A DNA stretch of 64,000 nucleotides from CAYSGX01 sp964518215 (GTDB taxonomy: Bacteria; Bacteroidota; Bacteroidia; Chitinophagales; CAIOSU01), in NCBI GenBank assembly GCA_964518215.1, contig CAZFFP010000008.1, forward strand, positions 1-64,000. The letters run 5' to 3'. A model generated the notes under the pieces. It was not told the DNA's origin. It saw only the letters and a program-made list of their open reading frames with translations, and did not search any database. Of this stretch, positions 1 through 9,237 are shown one piece after another. Position 1 is the stretch's first letter; each line of letters begins with the position of its first letter. The translations under genes and the position numbers were made by a program.

Positions 1-1
1 G

Positions 2-1030
2 CAATTGCACAACAAATACAACAGAAAGCAACTCAAACAGTTGCTTCAGGAAGATACGCGCCCCCGCACCACGCTTTCTTTTTATCATTATTGGAAATTA
101 GATAATCCCAAAATTTTCAGAGACGAATTATTTCTGAAATTGGAAAAATTGGGCGTATTGGGCAGAATATACATTGCTCAGGAAGGTATCAATGCACAAA
201 TCAGCTTGCCTGCTGAAAATCTTGATGCATTCAGAGAAGCGCTTTACAGTTATCCGTTTTTGAACGGCATTCGATTGAATATTGCTGTAGATGACAATGG
301 CAAATCGTTCTTTGTACTCGATATAAAAGTACGCGCCAAAATTGTGGCTGACGGACTGCATGACGACACTTTTAATGTAACCGACAAAGGGGTGCATCTG
401 AAAGCTGAAGAATTTAATAAGCTCGCTGAAGACCCCAACACCATTATTGTTGACATGCGTAATCACTACGAGCATGAGGTAGGACATTTTGAAAATGCCG
501 TGCTGCCCGATGTGGACACATTCAGAGAAGCTTTGCCGGTGGTGGAAAAAATATTGGAGCCGCACCGCGATAAAAACATTGTGATGTATTGCACCGGAGG
601 TATTCGCTGCGAAAAAGCCAGCGCTTATTATAAGCATAAGGGTTTCAAAAAGGTATTTCAGCTGGAAGGTGGCATTATTGAATACGCCAGAAGAGCCAAT
701 GAATTAGGCATTCCGATAAAATTCAAAGGCAAAAATTTTGTGTTTGACGAGCGTTTGGGCGAAAAAATTTCTGACGAAATTATTGCTCAATGTCATCAAT
801 GTAATGCTCCTTGCGACCGACATGTGAATTGTGTAAATGATGGCTGCCACTTGCTTTTTATTCAATGCGACAGTTGCCGCGAGAAATATAAAGGTTGTTG
901 CAGCGAAACGTGTCATGAAATAATTCAGTTGCCTGAAGAAGCGCAGAAAAAACTTCGCAAAGGAATCAACAAAGGTCGTCAGGTATTTAAGAAGGGGCGG
1001 TTCCCCGTTCAATTGTCTGCTGAACAGTAA
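2..1030 (+). CDS. trhO: tRNA uridine(34) hydroxylase TrhO (YceA), 5' end cut by window
   Basis: This rhodanese-family enzyme hydroxylates U34 of certain tRNAs, the prephenate-independent route to 5-hydroxyuridine. The visible 342 codons align along their length with the E. coli TrhO pattern as I recall it: an N-terminal acylphosphatase-like domain (LGRIYIAQEGINAQIS, around residues 52-67), then a rhodanese domain (VDMRNHYEHEVGHFENA, about 149-165) with the active-site loop CTGGIRC (Cys196 and Cys202, counted from the TTG at 5). A C-terminal Cys-rich segment (CHQCNAPCDRHVNC, then CDSC and CCSETC) follows, as in the family. The TTG at position 5 could be read as a start, but the frame is open to the window edge and the residues there (QLHN) match an internal N-terminal position of TrhO. 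The true start therefore probably lies a few codons upstream. It ends tail-to-tail with proC, with 15 bases between. Confidence 0.95.
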   Translation, partial: QLHNKYNRKQLKQLLQEDTRPRTTLSFYHYWKLDNPKIFRDELFLKLEKLGVLGRIYIAQEGINAQISLPAENLDAFREALYSYPFLNGIRLNIAVDDNGKSFFVLDIKVRAKIVADGLHDDTFNVTDKGVHLKAEEFNKLAEDPNTIIVDMRNHYEHEVGHFENAVLPDVDTFREALPVVEKILEPHRDKNIVMYCTGGIRCEKASAYYKHKGFKKVFQLEGGIIEYARRANELGIPIKFKGKNFVFDERLGEKISDEIIAQCHQCNAPCDRHVNCVNDGCHLLFIQCDSCREKYKGCCSETCHEIIQLPEEAQKKLRKGINKGRQVFKKGRFPVQLSAEQ

Positions 1031-1045
1031 AGTATTTTTGCCATT

Positions 1046-1846
1046 CTATTTAGAAAGTTCCTGTGCCCTTTGTTGTGCTTTTTTCATGCCTTCAATAATA
1101 TTTTTCCCAACACCGTTTTCATTAAAATGCGTAAGCGCAGCTTCGGTAGTTCCGCCTTTTGAAGCTACTGCTTTAATGAGTTCATCGAGCGATTTTCCAG
1201 CGGTATTGATAAGGTGAAAAGCGCCCGTCATGGTTTGTTTCACCAGCATGGATGCCACGGCTTCTTCCATGCCCATTTGTTTACCGGCATCTATCATGTG
1301 TTTCACTACATAAAAGAAATATGCAGGACCACTACCGCTCATGGCAGTTACTGCATCGAGCATATTTTCATCTTCAAACAATACACAACGACCTGTGGTG
1401 GACAACAGATTTTCTGCCATGCGCACTTGCTGCATGGTAAGTGTAGGCATACAGCTGTATCCGGTCATGCCCATACCTAATTCTGCCGGAGAATTGGGCA
1501 TGGCTCTTACAATATTTTTTGTTTGAAGTGCGCTTTCGAGTGAGGGTATGGTAATGCCCGCCATGATAGAAATGACTAAGTTTTTCTCAGAAATCATAGG
1601 TTGAATTTCGGTAGCCAACGAAGAGAAATCCTGAGGCTTCACAGCAATGATAATAATATCGCTCTCAGAAATTTTCAGGTCGTGGCTCACTACTACCTGC
1701 CCAATGTTCAGCTTTTCAAGTTCTTGTTTTCGTGTTTCGCTTTTTTCGGCAAGCAATAAATTTTCTTTCGAAACAATATCGTATTTGAGAAAAGCACGGG
1801 CGTATATCAAGCCCATGTTTCCGCATCCGGCAATAGCAATTTTCAT
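1046..1846 (-). CDS. proC: pyrroline-5-carboxylate reductase
   Basis: This enzyme catalyses the last step of proline synthesis, reducing 1-pyrroline-5-carboxylate with NAD(P)H. The 266-residue product has the N-terminal Rossmann motif IAGCGNMG (residues 4-11), a second nucleotide-binding region ending in VRAMPNSPAELGMGM (about 113-127), and the C-terminal dimerisation/substrate domain with AMSGSGPAYFF and KGGTTEAAL. Length is normal for ProC. The ATG start gives the Rossmann strand at residue 2, as expected. It is monocistronic by appearance, convergent with trhO and followed upstream by a lipoprotein gene on the same strand after about 70 bases. Confidence 0.96.
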   Translation of the reverse strand: MKIAIAGCGNMGLIYARAFLKYDIVSKENLLLAEKSETRKQELEKLNIGQVVVSHDLKISESDIIIIAVKPQDFSSLATEIQPMISEKNLVISIMAGITIPSLESALQTKNIVRAMPNSPAELGMGMTGYSCMPTLTMQQVRMAENLLSTTGRCVLFEDENMLDAVTAMSGSGPAYFFYVVKHMIDAGKQMGMEEAVASMLVKQTMTGAFHLINTAGKSLDELIKAVASKGGTTEAALTHFNENGVGKNIIEGMKKAQQRAQELSK

Positions 1847-1917
1847 TTATCAGGTATTTGTGATCAAAAAGATAAGCGGGAGAAAATTAAACTGAAAATT
1901 TCAGAAAGCATCATTCA

Positions 1918-2217
1918 TCAAAGTTTCTTTTCGATGGTTCTGATGTGCATGACATCTTTAATCGGAAATACTCCGTAACATTCAGGAAGCCTGTCTAATA
2001 ACTTATATGAAATTACAACGGGTAAACTATCAATAAAAAGCGAATCGGGCAGGTTGCGCGGCTGAAACACATTGAAATCCATGTAGATGGCGTATCCACA
2101 GTCGCCATATACATTTACAATGAGCGCTTCAGATTCGAGATATTTATCTTTCTTGCAAGCATTTAACGTGGTTAAAATGGCGGAAAAAACGAATAAAAGA
2201 ATAATGGATTTCTGCAT
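1918..2217 (-). CDS. small putative lipoprotein
   Basis: I do not recognise a family. The 99-residue product begins with a lipoprotein signal peptide: MQKS, a hydrophobic stretch, then a lipobox-like LNAC followed by KKDKY. This predicts export and lipid anchoring. The mature part of about 78 residues carries no known motif and has three further Cys (in DCGY and ECYG-type contexts). A longer frame opens at 2295, but the 26 extra residues would bury the signal peptide, so I chose the ATG at 2217. The function cannot be inferred from the sequence. Confidence 0.6.
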   Translation of the reverse strand: MQKSIILLFVFSAILTTLNACKKDKYLESEALIVNVYGDCGYAIYMDFNVFQPRNLPDSLFIDSLPVVISYKLLDRLPECYGVFPIKDVMHIRTIEKKL

Positions 2218-2318
2218 AGGTTTTTTGAAAAACTTCGCTAAGATAAGAAAACTCTTCACAGGCAAGTCGCGATTTTGAAGGTGATGATTGAACAATAGAA
2301 TTCTTCGGAAAATAGTTT

Positions 2319-3353
2319 TTAATTTTTTACAAATCCCAGCCTCTCGCTCAAAGGATTTGATAACTGCGGAAGTTTATGCCTTTCAATGAGGTAAGTGGTG
2401 AGTTCTGCAAATTCGAAAAATATGTAGTGCTTGTCCACCGCGCCTTTCAAATATCCCTTTCCGGTGCTGCCACCGGTTCCGGTGCGCGTGCCTATCATGC
2501 GATGCACCATATTCATGTGGCGGTAGCGCCAGGTAGAAATGGACTCGTCAATATCAAGCAGCACATTGATGAGTTGATAGGGCAGTTGCATTAAAGGATA
2601 ATCGCGATAAAGCATGATGAACAATGCCGATCTTCGGGCACGTGGGCTTAATGCCCAGGATTCATTTTTATTTACAGAGAAAAATATTTCCTCAAAATGT
2701 TCCAAATTGAATTTTTCTCCTTCAACCAAACTGCCCGAATATAGCGCGTGGTATTGTTCCCAAAAAGGATGTTTTTCTCCGTTGGAACTTAACTGATTCC
2801 AATATTTGTCATGGTCGAAAAAAGGCATACGCTCCAGCCACTCATTCACAAGCGTTATGAGAGGTTTGGTATTCTCTGCATTTTTTATCACTTCAACATC
2901 TTCGGGCTTCAATTGACTGGTGTAATATTCTTTTCCATGTCGCGCATCCATTTTTAATCCTAATTGTGCTTCCAACAATTTGAATTGAATACTCTGAAAA
3001 CCCGAAGCCGGACGCAGCATATTTCTGAAATCCAAAAAATCGAGCGGAGTCATGGTTTCGAGTATATCAATTTTGTGAACCAATACATTCAAAATGGTAA
3101 CACATCTTTTCAACCGGTGATTAACTGCATAAAGGTCGGGCGAATTATCGCTGATATTGGGCTGCGACATAATATCTATCACCGAACCCACTTCATACAA
3201 CAATTGCTTAAACCATAATTCATACGATTGATGTATCACGATGAAAAGCATTTCATCGTGGGCATGTTGTGCCGCTTTATCGCTTTCTAATTGCTGCGCG
3301 TTGAGAATTTTATCTAACTGTAAATACTCGCTGTAATAAACTCCGTCTTTCAT
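2319..3353 (-). CDS. tryptophan 2,3-dioxygenase family protein
   Basis: This is a heme enzyme that opens the indole ring of L-tryptophan to N-formylkynurenine. The 344-residue sequence carries the family's strongest block, DEMLFIVIHQSYELWFKQ (residues 33-50, with His41 corresponding to the active-site base). It also has FRNMLRPASGFQS (109-121) and the C-terminal heme/substrate segment WRYRHMNMVHRMIG followed by TGTGGSTG (275-298). It is slightly longer than the compact bacterial enzymes, mainly in its middle. No kynurenine-pathway partner (kynureninase, formamidase, hydroxylase) lies nearby, so whether it feeds NAD synthesis or tryptophan catabolism is open. Confidence 0.93.
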   Translation of the reverse strand: MKDGVYYSEYLQLDKILNAQQLESDKAAQHAHDEMLFIVIHQSYELWFKQLLYEVGSVIDIMSQPNISDNSPDLYAVNHRLKRCVTILNVLVHKIDILETMTPLDFLDFRNMLRPASGFQSIQFKLLEAQLGLKMDARHGKEYYTSQLKPEDVEVIKNAENTKPLITLVNEWLERMPFFDHDKYWNQLSSNGEKHPFWEQYHALYSGSLVEGEKFNLEHFEEIFFSVNKNESWALSPRARRSALFIMLYRDYPLMQLPYQLINVLLDIDESISTWRYRHMNMVHRMIGTRTGTGGSTGKGYLKGAVDKHYIFFEFAELTTYLIERHKLPQLSNPLSERLGFVKN

Positions 3354-3551
3354 GGTTGATTGTTTGAAAAATCAAAGATGAAAAAATATTGGTGAATCAT
3401 TCTGCAGACAAAATATTCATTGACAATTACAAATAAAAAACCACGCATTTATTTCAGAAAATTTGTGGGATTTTGAAACCATTTGTTTTTTTAAAAGTTG
3501 CATCAGTTTATCTGAATGGTTTGTTATTCACTCTTTTGGACGGCAATCTTG

Positions 3552-4703
3552 TTAGTGCTTTCTTTTCAATACAATCCTGAAAGTAGTGCCTTTGCCCGGC
3601 TCTGAATGTTTTACAAAAATTTTACCCTTGTGATATTTTTCAACAATGCGCTTCACTAAAGCTAAACCGAGACCCCAGCCTCGTTTCTTGGTGCTGTATC
3701 CGGGCTTGAAAACCGTATCGAATTTTGATTTCGGAATACCTTTCCCTGAATCTGAAACATCAATAAACACATGCTTTTCGTCTTCTTCGGCTGCAATAAT
3801 AATTTTACCTTTTCCGTCCATGGCATCTAATGCATTTTTCAAAAGATTTTCCATCACCCAATCGAACAATGGCGGGTTGAAATATGCCATGAGTCGCTCG
3901 GAGGTTTTCAGCGAAAATTCCACTTGTTGTGAAGCTCGCTTGCTGATATAGTCCATGTTTTTTTGTAGGCTCGGCACAATGTTCTGCAATTCTAAAACCG
4001 GAGAAGAGCCGATTTTTGAAAAACGGTCGGTAATCTGCTCTAAGCGCGCCACATCTTTTTCAATTTCGTTTACCGATGCATCGTTAATGGTTTTGTATTC
4101 GCGCAGATATTCCACCCAAGCTGCCAGCGATGAAATGGGCGTGCCCAACTGGTGAGCGGTTTCCTTTGCCATGCCCACCCAAATTCGGTTTTGTTCCGCG
4201 TTGCGCGAATTGGAAAAGGCAATGTATGACACAATCAGAAATATGCCGATAATACCCAACTGAATGACTGGATAAAACTTCAGTTTTACCAACGGATACG
4301 ACTCTTTATAGTAGATATAGCTGTAATCGCCCGGAGTAATTTCTATAACAATCGGAGGTTTGCTTTTTCGCATCTCGTTCAGCAAATTGAACAAATAATT
4401 CGGTTGCATTGCTTTTACCGAATCAATATTTCTCCAGAAAAAGATACTGTCTTTATCATCGGTGAGGATTACCGGAACGGTAGTATTGTTTTGTATTACT
4501 TCAAAGAGAAACCCTATGTCTGTATTTTCTTCGGCATTGTTGAGATTGCGATAAGCATTTGCCCACAACTGAATTTTCTTTTCTTCTTCTGTAGCTAATT
4601 CTTTCGAAAGCATATTGTTATACCACACCGACACCAATACAATAGTTAAGCCGGCTACAAGCAGCAGCAGTTTCCAATTATATTTCTGGTCATATAAATT
4701 CAC
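3552..4703 (-). CDS. membrane sensor histidine kinase (orphan)
   Basis: This is a two-component sensor kinase of 383 residues. TM1 spans about residues 10-27, an extracytoplasmic sensor of about 115 residues follows, and TM2 spans about 147-164. The HisKA domain has its H-box at AKETAHQLGTPISSL (phospho-acceptor His184), and the HATPase domain has the N-box NLLKNALDAM (Asn290), G1 box DVSDSGKGIP (316-324) and G2 box GWGLGLALV (342-350). All catalytic motifs look intact. The sensor region carries no domain I recognise. No response regulator is encoded next to it, so its partner is elsewhere. It is divergent from the helicase gene across 138 bases. Confidence 0.92.
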   Translation of the reverse strand: MNLYDQKYNWKLLLLVAGLTIVLVSVWYNNMLSKELATEEEKKIQLWANAYRNLNNAEENTDIGFLFEVIQNNTTVPVILTDDKDSIFFWRNIDSVKAMQPNYLFNLLNEMRKSKPPIVIEITPGDYSYIYYKESYPLVKLKFYPVIQLGIIGIFLIVSYIAFSNSRNAEQNRIWVGMAKETAHQLGTPISSLAAWVEYLREYKTINDASVNEIEKDVARLEQITDRFSKIGSSPVLELQNIVPSLQKNMDYISKRASQQVEFSLKTSERLMAYFNPPLFDWVMENLLKNALDAMDGKGKIIIAAEEDEKHVFIDVSDSGKGIPKSKFDTVFKPGYSTKKRGWGLGLALVKRIVEKYHKGKIFVKHSEPGKGTTFRIVLKRKH

Positions 4704-4806
4704 TGGTTAAAGATATGATTTGTGATGGAAGATTCTCAGAGGAAATATTTCATATTCGCAAAATACAATAACCCACACCCCGCTGATAAATTTTCCGGTG
4801 TTGCGG

Positions 4807-4837
4807 TTTCGCCTCCAAATGTTTTCTCTTAGCTTTG
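4807..4837 (+). promoter_or_regulatory. predicted promoter of the UvrD-type helicase gene
   Basis: A perfect Bacteroidota -7 element, TAGCTTTG (4830-4837), lies 19 bases downstream of TTTC (4807-4810), one mismatch from the -33 consensus TTTG. The start codon is only four bases downstream, so a transcript from this site would have almost no leader. Confidence 0.5.
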
Positions 4838-4841
4838 AAAC

Positions 4842-7124
4842 ATGTCTTATCTCAATGAACTGAACGATGTGCAGAGGGCTGCCGCGCAGGTTAAAAATGG
4901 TCCGTTAATGGTCATAGCCGGTCCGGGCTCGGGCAAAACCCGTGTGCTTACTTACCGTATAGCCTACCTCATGGAAAGCGGTGTGGACCCTTTCAATATA
5001 CTATCGCTCACCTTCACCAACAAAGCCGCCCGCGAAATGCGCGAGCGAATCGAAAAAGTGGTGGGCAGTGATGCCCGCAACTTGTGGATGGGCACGTTTC
5101 ACTCCATTTTCGCACGCATACTGCGCTACGAAGCCGATAAATTGGGGTACCCTTCTAACTTCACTATTTATGATGCCGAAGATGCCAAAAGCGTAGTGAG
5201 AAATATTATTAAAGAAATGGGGTTAAACGATAAAATTTACAAACCCTCCACAATTTATTTCCGCATTTCAGGTGCGAAAAATTCGCTCATCACACCCAAA
5301 GCGTATTTACAGGATGCCGTAATGATGAGCGATGACCACTCATCGGGCAGACCGCGTTTCGGAGAAATATATGCCATGTATTGTAAGCGTTGTTTCATGT
5401 CGGGCGCTATGGATTTTGACGATTTGCTCATGAAAACGTTCGAACTCATCATTCGCTTTCCCGATGTGCTGCACAAGTATCAAAGCAAGTTTCGGCACAT
5501 TTTGGTAGATGAGTATCAGGATACCAACTACGCGCAGTATATGATTGTTAAAAAGCTGGCGGATATGTTTGAAAATGTTTGCGTAGTGGGCGATGATGCG
5601 CAAAGCATTTATTCATTTCGCGGAGCCGACATTAACAATATTCTGAATTTTCAGAAAGACTATCCCGATGCGCAAATGTTCAAACTCGAACAGAATTACC
5701 GTTCCACGCAACACATAGTAAAAGCTGCCAATCAGGTCATTACCAAAAACAAACAACAGCTTCCGAAGGAAATATGGACCGAAAATGGCGAAGGAGAAAA
5801 AATAAAAGTAGTGAAAACCCTCAGCGACAACGATGAAGGCAAGTGGGTGGCAGATGCCATTTTCGAAACCAAAATGCGACATCATGATCACCACAGCGAT
5901 TTCGCCATTTTGTATCGCACCAATGCGCAGTCGCGCTCGTTTGAAGAAGGCTTACGCAGGGCATCTATTCCCTACAAAGTATACGGAGGCATTTCGTTTT
6001 ATCAGCGCAAAGAAATCAAAGATTTATTGGCGTATCTCAAGCTTACCGTGAATCATAAAGATGAAGAAGTATTGAGGCGCATCATCAATTATCCGGTGCG
6101 GGGTATCGGCAAATCTTCTATAGAAAAAGCAACGGTGATTGCGAATGAAAAAGGTATTTCACTGTGGAATGTGTTGGAAAATATTCATCAGTATGATTTC
6201 ACCGGACGCACGGTAACACCTGTGAAGGAATTCGTCATCATGATTAAAAGTTTTGCAGCACTGCTCGATAAAAAAAATGCTTACGATTTGGCATTACATA
6301 TAGCCAAATCGGGCGGACTGCTTAGCGACCTTTATAATGATAAATCGGTGGAAGGGGTGAATCGCTACGAAAACATTCAGGAGTTGCTCAATGGTATTAA
6401 AGAATTTTCAGAAGAAGATGAAGTGCAGGAGGGCGCAACCGAACTGACTAATGATAAATCCTTAGGCGCATATCTTCAAAATATTATGCTGCTCACCGAT
6501 GCCGACAGCAATTCGGCAGAAAATGCCGACCACGTGAAACTCATGACCATACACGCTGCCAAAGGTTTGGAATTTAAAAATGTGTTTGTGGTGGGCATGG
6601 AAGAAAATTTGTTTCCTTCCATGCTTTCGGTGAATTCCCGCGAAGATTTGGAAGAAGAAAGACGCTTATTTTATGTGGCAATTACCCGCGCCAAAGAAAG
6701 GCTTTCGCTCACCTATGCCACTTCGCGCTATCGTTTCGGAAACATGACCTTCAACGAGCCGAGCCGTTTCGTTGAAGAAATTGACTCTGCTTCCATTCAA
6801 AATGTAGGGCATCTTTCCAAAGAAGAAAGAAAACGTGCCGCTTTGCAAGAGTCGGAAGATTTTGTTTTTCCGCAGCCTAAGAAAATATTTTCTAAAGCGC
6901 CCACTGCCTACGAACCCGATGAAAATTTTATGCCCGATGATGTTTCGCAATTGCAACCCGGAATGGAAATCGAACATCAGAAGTTCGGGTTCGGAAAAGT
7001 GCTTAACCTTGAAGGCGCAGGCGACAGCCGCATAGCTACCATGTTTTTTCCGGGCATTGGCGAAAAACGCATCATGCTGAAATATGCCAAAGTGCGCATC
7101 AGTAATAAAGATGTGATGAGTTGA
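4842..7124 (+). CDS. ATP-dependent DNA helicase, UvrD/PcrA type
   Basis: This is a superfamily 1A 3'-5' DNA helicase acting in repair and replication. The 760-residue protein has the Q-motif region LNDVQRAAA, Walker A AGPGSGKT (residues 26-33), motif Ia LTFTNKAAREM, Walker B/II LVDEYQDTN, motif III GDDAQSIYSFRGAD, motif IV QNYRST, motif V TIHAAKGLEF and motif VI YVAITRAKERL. The C-terminal segment QLQPGMEIEHQKFGFGKV (about 702-719) resembles the Tudor-like RNA-polymerase-binding tail of PcrA/UvrD, which favours a PcrA-type role over a RecB-type one. The length is typical. UvrD and PcrA cannot be told apart from sequence alone here. Confidence 0.95.
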   Translation: MSYLNELNDVQRAAAQVKNGPLMVIAGPGSGKTRVLTYRIAYLMESGVDPFNILSLTFTNKAAREMRERIEKVVGSDARNLWMGTFHSIFARILRYEADKLGYPSNFTIYDAEDAKSVVRNIIKEMGLNDKIYKPSTIYFRISGAKNSLITPKAYLQDAVMMSDDHSSGRPRFGEIYAMYCKRCFMSGAMDFDDLLMKTFELIIRFPDVLHKYQSKFRHILVDEYQDTNYAQYMIVKKLADMFENVCVVGDDAQSIYSFRGADINNILNFQKDYPDAQMFKLEQNYRSTQHIVKAANQVITKNKQQLPKEIWTENGEGEKIKVVKTLSDNDEGKWVADAIFETKMRHHDHHSDFAILYRTNAQSRSFEEGLRRASIPYKVYGGISFYQRKEIKDLLAYLKLTVNHKDEEVLRRIINYPVRGIGKSSIEKATVIANEKGISLWNVLENIHQYDFTGRTVTPVKEFVIMIKSFAALLDKKNAYDLALHIAKSGGLLSDLYNDKSVEGVNRYENIQELLNGIKEFSEEDEVQEGATELTNDKSLGAYLQNIMLLTDADSNSAENADHVKLMTIHAAKGLEFKNVFVVGMEENLFPSMLSVNSREDLEEERRLFYVAITRAKERLSLTYATSRYRFGNMTFNEPSRFVEEIDSASIQNVGHLSKEERKRAALQESEDFVFPQPKKIFSKAPTAYEPDENFMPDDVSQLQPGMEIEHQKFGFGKVLNLEGAGDSRIATMFFPGIGEKRIMLKYAKVRISNKDVMS

Positions 7125-7131
7125 TGCGTCT

Positions 7132-8085
7132 TCACAACACCCCTCTGGCAATTTCAGTAATTACTTGCACCTGACCCATCGTGTAGTAATGCAGGCACTG
7201 ATGTCCGTTTTTGATGAGTTCTTTGCACTGCTGAATACTCCACTCAATGCCCACACGCTCCACTTCGGCATCGGTAGCACAGGCTTCTACCGCTTTGGAA
7301 AGTGCTTCTGGAAAATTGGTATAAAATATTTTGGGCAATGAAGTAAGTTGTTGTTTTTTGGTGAGTGGTTTTAAGCCCGGAATAATCGGAACGGTAATGC
7401 CTGTCTCGCGGCAAGCCTTCACAAAATCGAAAAACACTTTGTTGTCGAAAAACAACTGAGTAACGATGAAGTTTGCGCCATTATCTACTTTCTGTTTCAG
7501 GTATTTCAAATCGGCAATCATATTGTCGGCTTCAAAATGTTTTTCGGGATAACCCGCCACGCCAATGCAGAAATCGGTTTTATAAGCATTCTGTATATTT
7601 TCTTCCAGATAAATGCCCTGATTCATGTTACGAATCTGCTTCACCAAATCACCGGCATAGGCATGTCCGCCCGGTTCGGGCGAAAAAAACTTTTCCGATT
7701 TCAGCGCATCGCCCCGCAGCGCCAACACATTTGTAACGCCTATGTAGTGCAGGTCCACCAAAGCATCTTCGGTTTCTTCCACCGAAAAGCCACCACAGGT
7801 AAGATGCGGCACCGCCTCCACTTTATAGCGGTTCATAATAGATGCACAAATGCTCACCGTGCCGGGACGCTTGCGGGTAATCACTTTGCGATAATATCCG
7901 CCCGGCATTTGCCGATAGGTATATTCCGCTCGATGATAAGTAACATTAATAAAAGGTGGTTTAAACTCCATTAATGGGTCTAAAATGTCATACACCGATT
8001 GTATGCTTTTACCTTTTAGGGGCGGCAAAATTTCAAAAGAGAAAAACGGGTCCTGGCTTTGTTGCAGCAGTTCTGTTACCTTCAA
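7132..8085 (-). CDS. metF: methylenetetrahydrofolate reductase (NAD(P)H)
   Basis: This flavoenzyme makes 5-methyl-THF for methionine synthesis. Family blocks are FFSFEILPP near the N-terminus (with the catalytic Glu), INVTYHR, PHLTCGGFS, NVLALRGD and FIVTQLFFD. The open frame extends to 8205, but the first 40 codons look non-homologous. I chose the TTG at 8085 (LKVTELLQQ), giving 317 residues, the usual size. A perfect promoter -7 element lies 20 bases upstream of this TTG, which supports the choice. It is convergent with the helicase gene and divergent from asd. Confidence 0.92.
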   Translation of the reverse strand: MKVTELLQQSQDPFFSFEILPPLKGKSIQSVYDILDPLMEFKPPFINVTYHRAEYTYRQMPGGYYRKVITRKRPGTVSICASIMNRYKVEAVPHLTCGGFSVEETEDALVDLHYIGVTNVLALRGDALKSEKFFSPEPGGHAYAGDLVKQIRNMNQGIYLEENIQNAYKTDFCIGVAGYPEKHFEADNMIADLKYLKQKVDNGANFIVTQLFFDNKVFFDFVKACRETGITVPIIPGLKPLTKKQQLTSLPKIFYTNFPEALSKAVEACATDAEVERVGIEWSIQQCKELIKNGHQCLHYYTMGQVQVITEIARGVL

Positions 8086-8105
8086 TGTTTCTGCGTTTTG
8101 GTGAG

Positions 8106-8113
8106 CAAAGATA
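8106..8113 (-). promoter_or_regulatory. -7 promoter element of metF
   Basis: Read on the minus strand this is TATCTTTG, an exact match to the Bacteroidota -7 consensus TAnnTTTG. It sits 20 bases upstream of the proposed TTG start of metF and inside the longer open frame, which argues against the upstream starts. No convincing -33 TTTG is visible at the right spacing. Confidence 0.45.
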
Positions 8114-8176
8114 CAATGGCAGGTATAATAATAGCTAATTGTTTGGTTTGCAACATTATCATTTGCCCGAAACCCA

Positions 8177-8184
8177 TAACTTTG
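8177..8184 (+). promoter_or_regulatory. -7 promoter element of asd
   Basis: TAACTTTG exactly matches the Bacteroidota -7 consensus and sits 21 bases before the asd ATG. The -33 element is not obvious. Together with the metF element it makes 8086-8205 a divergent promoter region. Confidence 0.45.
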
Positions 8185-8205
8185 CAGCCTCAAAAATAAA
8201 CACAC

Positions 8206-9225
8206 ATGAAAGTAGTTGTAGTAGGCGCCACCGGTTTGGTTGGTTCTGCCATGCTGAAAGTTTTGGAAGAAAGAAATTTCCCTGTTTCCGAATTGATTCC
8301 CGTTGCCTCCGAAAAATCGGTAGGAAAGGAAGTAGTATTCAAAGGAAATAAATACAAAGTGGTGAGCGCGGAAACTGCAATTTCAATGAAACCCGAACTG
8401 GCTTTGTTTTCGGCAGGTGGCAGCACGTCTTTGGCGTTGGCTCCAAAATTTGCCGAAGCGGGCATTACTGTTATTGATAATTCTTCCGCATGGAGAATGG
8501 ATGCCACGAAAAAATTGGTGGTGCCCGAAGTGAATGCAAACGTGCTTACTGCCGAAGATAAAATTATTGCCAACCCCAATTGTTCCACTATTCAAATGGT
8601 AGTAGCGCTGAAACCGCTGCATGACAAATACAAAGTGAAAAGAGTGGTGGTTTCTACCTATCAAAGCGTAACCGGCACAGGCGTAAAAGCTGTGCAACAG
8701 TTGATGGACGAAAGAGCCGGCAAACACGATGGAGAAAAAGCTTATCCTTATACTATTGACATGAATGCCCTGCCGCATATTGATGTGTTTTTGGAAAACG
8801 GATACACCAAGGAAGAAATGAAAATGGTGAACGAAACCAAAAAAATTATGGGCGATGATACCATTCGTGTTACGGCAACTACGGTTCGTATTCCGGTAAT
8901 GGGCGGACACTCCGAATCGGTGAACGTGGAGTTTGAAAGCGATTTCGATTTGGAAGAAGTAAGAAATACGCTTTCAAATGCTCCCGGAATAGTGGTTACT
9001 GACGATGTGAAAAATCTGAAATATCCTATGCCGAAAGATGCTCACAACCGCGATGAAGTGTTTGTAGGAAGATTGCGCAGAGACGAATCACAGCCCAACA
9101 CACTCAACATGTGGGTGGTGTCGGATAACTTGCGCAAAGGCGCGGCTACCAATGCCATTCAAATTGCCGAATATTTACTGGAGAAAGGATTGCTGAAGGC
9201 TGAACAAGTGTTGCAGTCTTGCTGA
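8206..9225 (+). CDS. asd: aspartate-semialdehyde dehydrogenase
   Basis: This enzyme reduces aspartyl-4-phosphate to aspartate semialdehyde, the branch point to lysine/diaminopimelate, threonine and methionine. The 339-residue protein has the NADP-binding start VVVGATGLVGSAML (residues 4-17), SAGGSTS (69-75), and the catalytic segment NPNCSTIQM with active-site Cys126. The C-terminal part GRLRRDES...NMWVVSDNLRKGAA is the usual dimer/substrate region. It is first in a plus-strand run with a cytochrome b5-like gene and panD. The next two amino-acid-linked genes (asd, panD) both draw on aspartate metabolism, though co-regulation is only inferred. Confidence 0.96.
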   Translation: MKVVVVGATGLVGSAMLKVLEERNFPVSELIPVASEKSVGKEVVFKGNKYKVVSAETAISMKPELALFSAGGSTSLALAPKFAEAGITVIDNSSAWRMDATKKLVVPEVNANVLTAEDKIIANPNCSTIQMVVALKPLHDKYKVKRVVVSTYQSVTGTGVKAVQQLMDERAGKHDGEKAYPYTIDMNALPHIDVFLENGYTKEEMKMVNETKKIMGDDTIRVTATTVRIPVMGGHSESVNVEFESDFDLEEVRNTLSNAPGIVVTDDVKNLKYPMPKDAHNRDEVFVGRLRRDESQPNTLNMWVVSDNLRKGAATNAIQIAEYLLEKGLLKAEQVLQSC

Positions 9226-9237
9226 AGAAAAACTTAT

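Noticed and set aside
128..637. 169-codon minus-strand frame inside trhO
   Set aside because: It lies wholly within a clear gene on the other strand and has no recognisable motif; it is a mirror frame.
7132..8205. metF starting at 8205
   Set aside because: The 40 extra residues do not resemble MetF, and a promoter element lies inside them; TTG 8085 is preferred.
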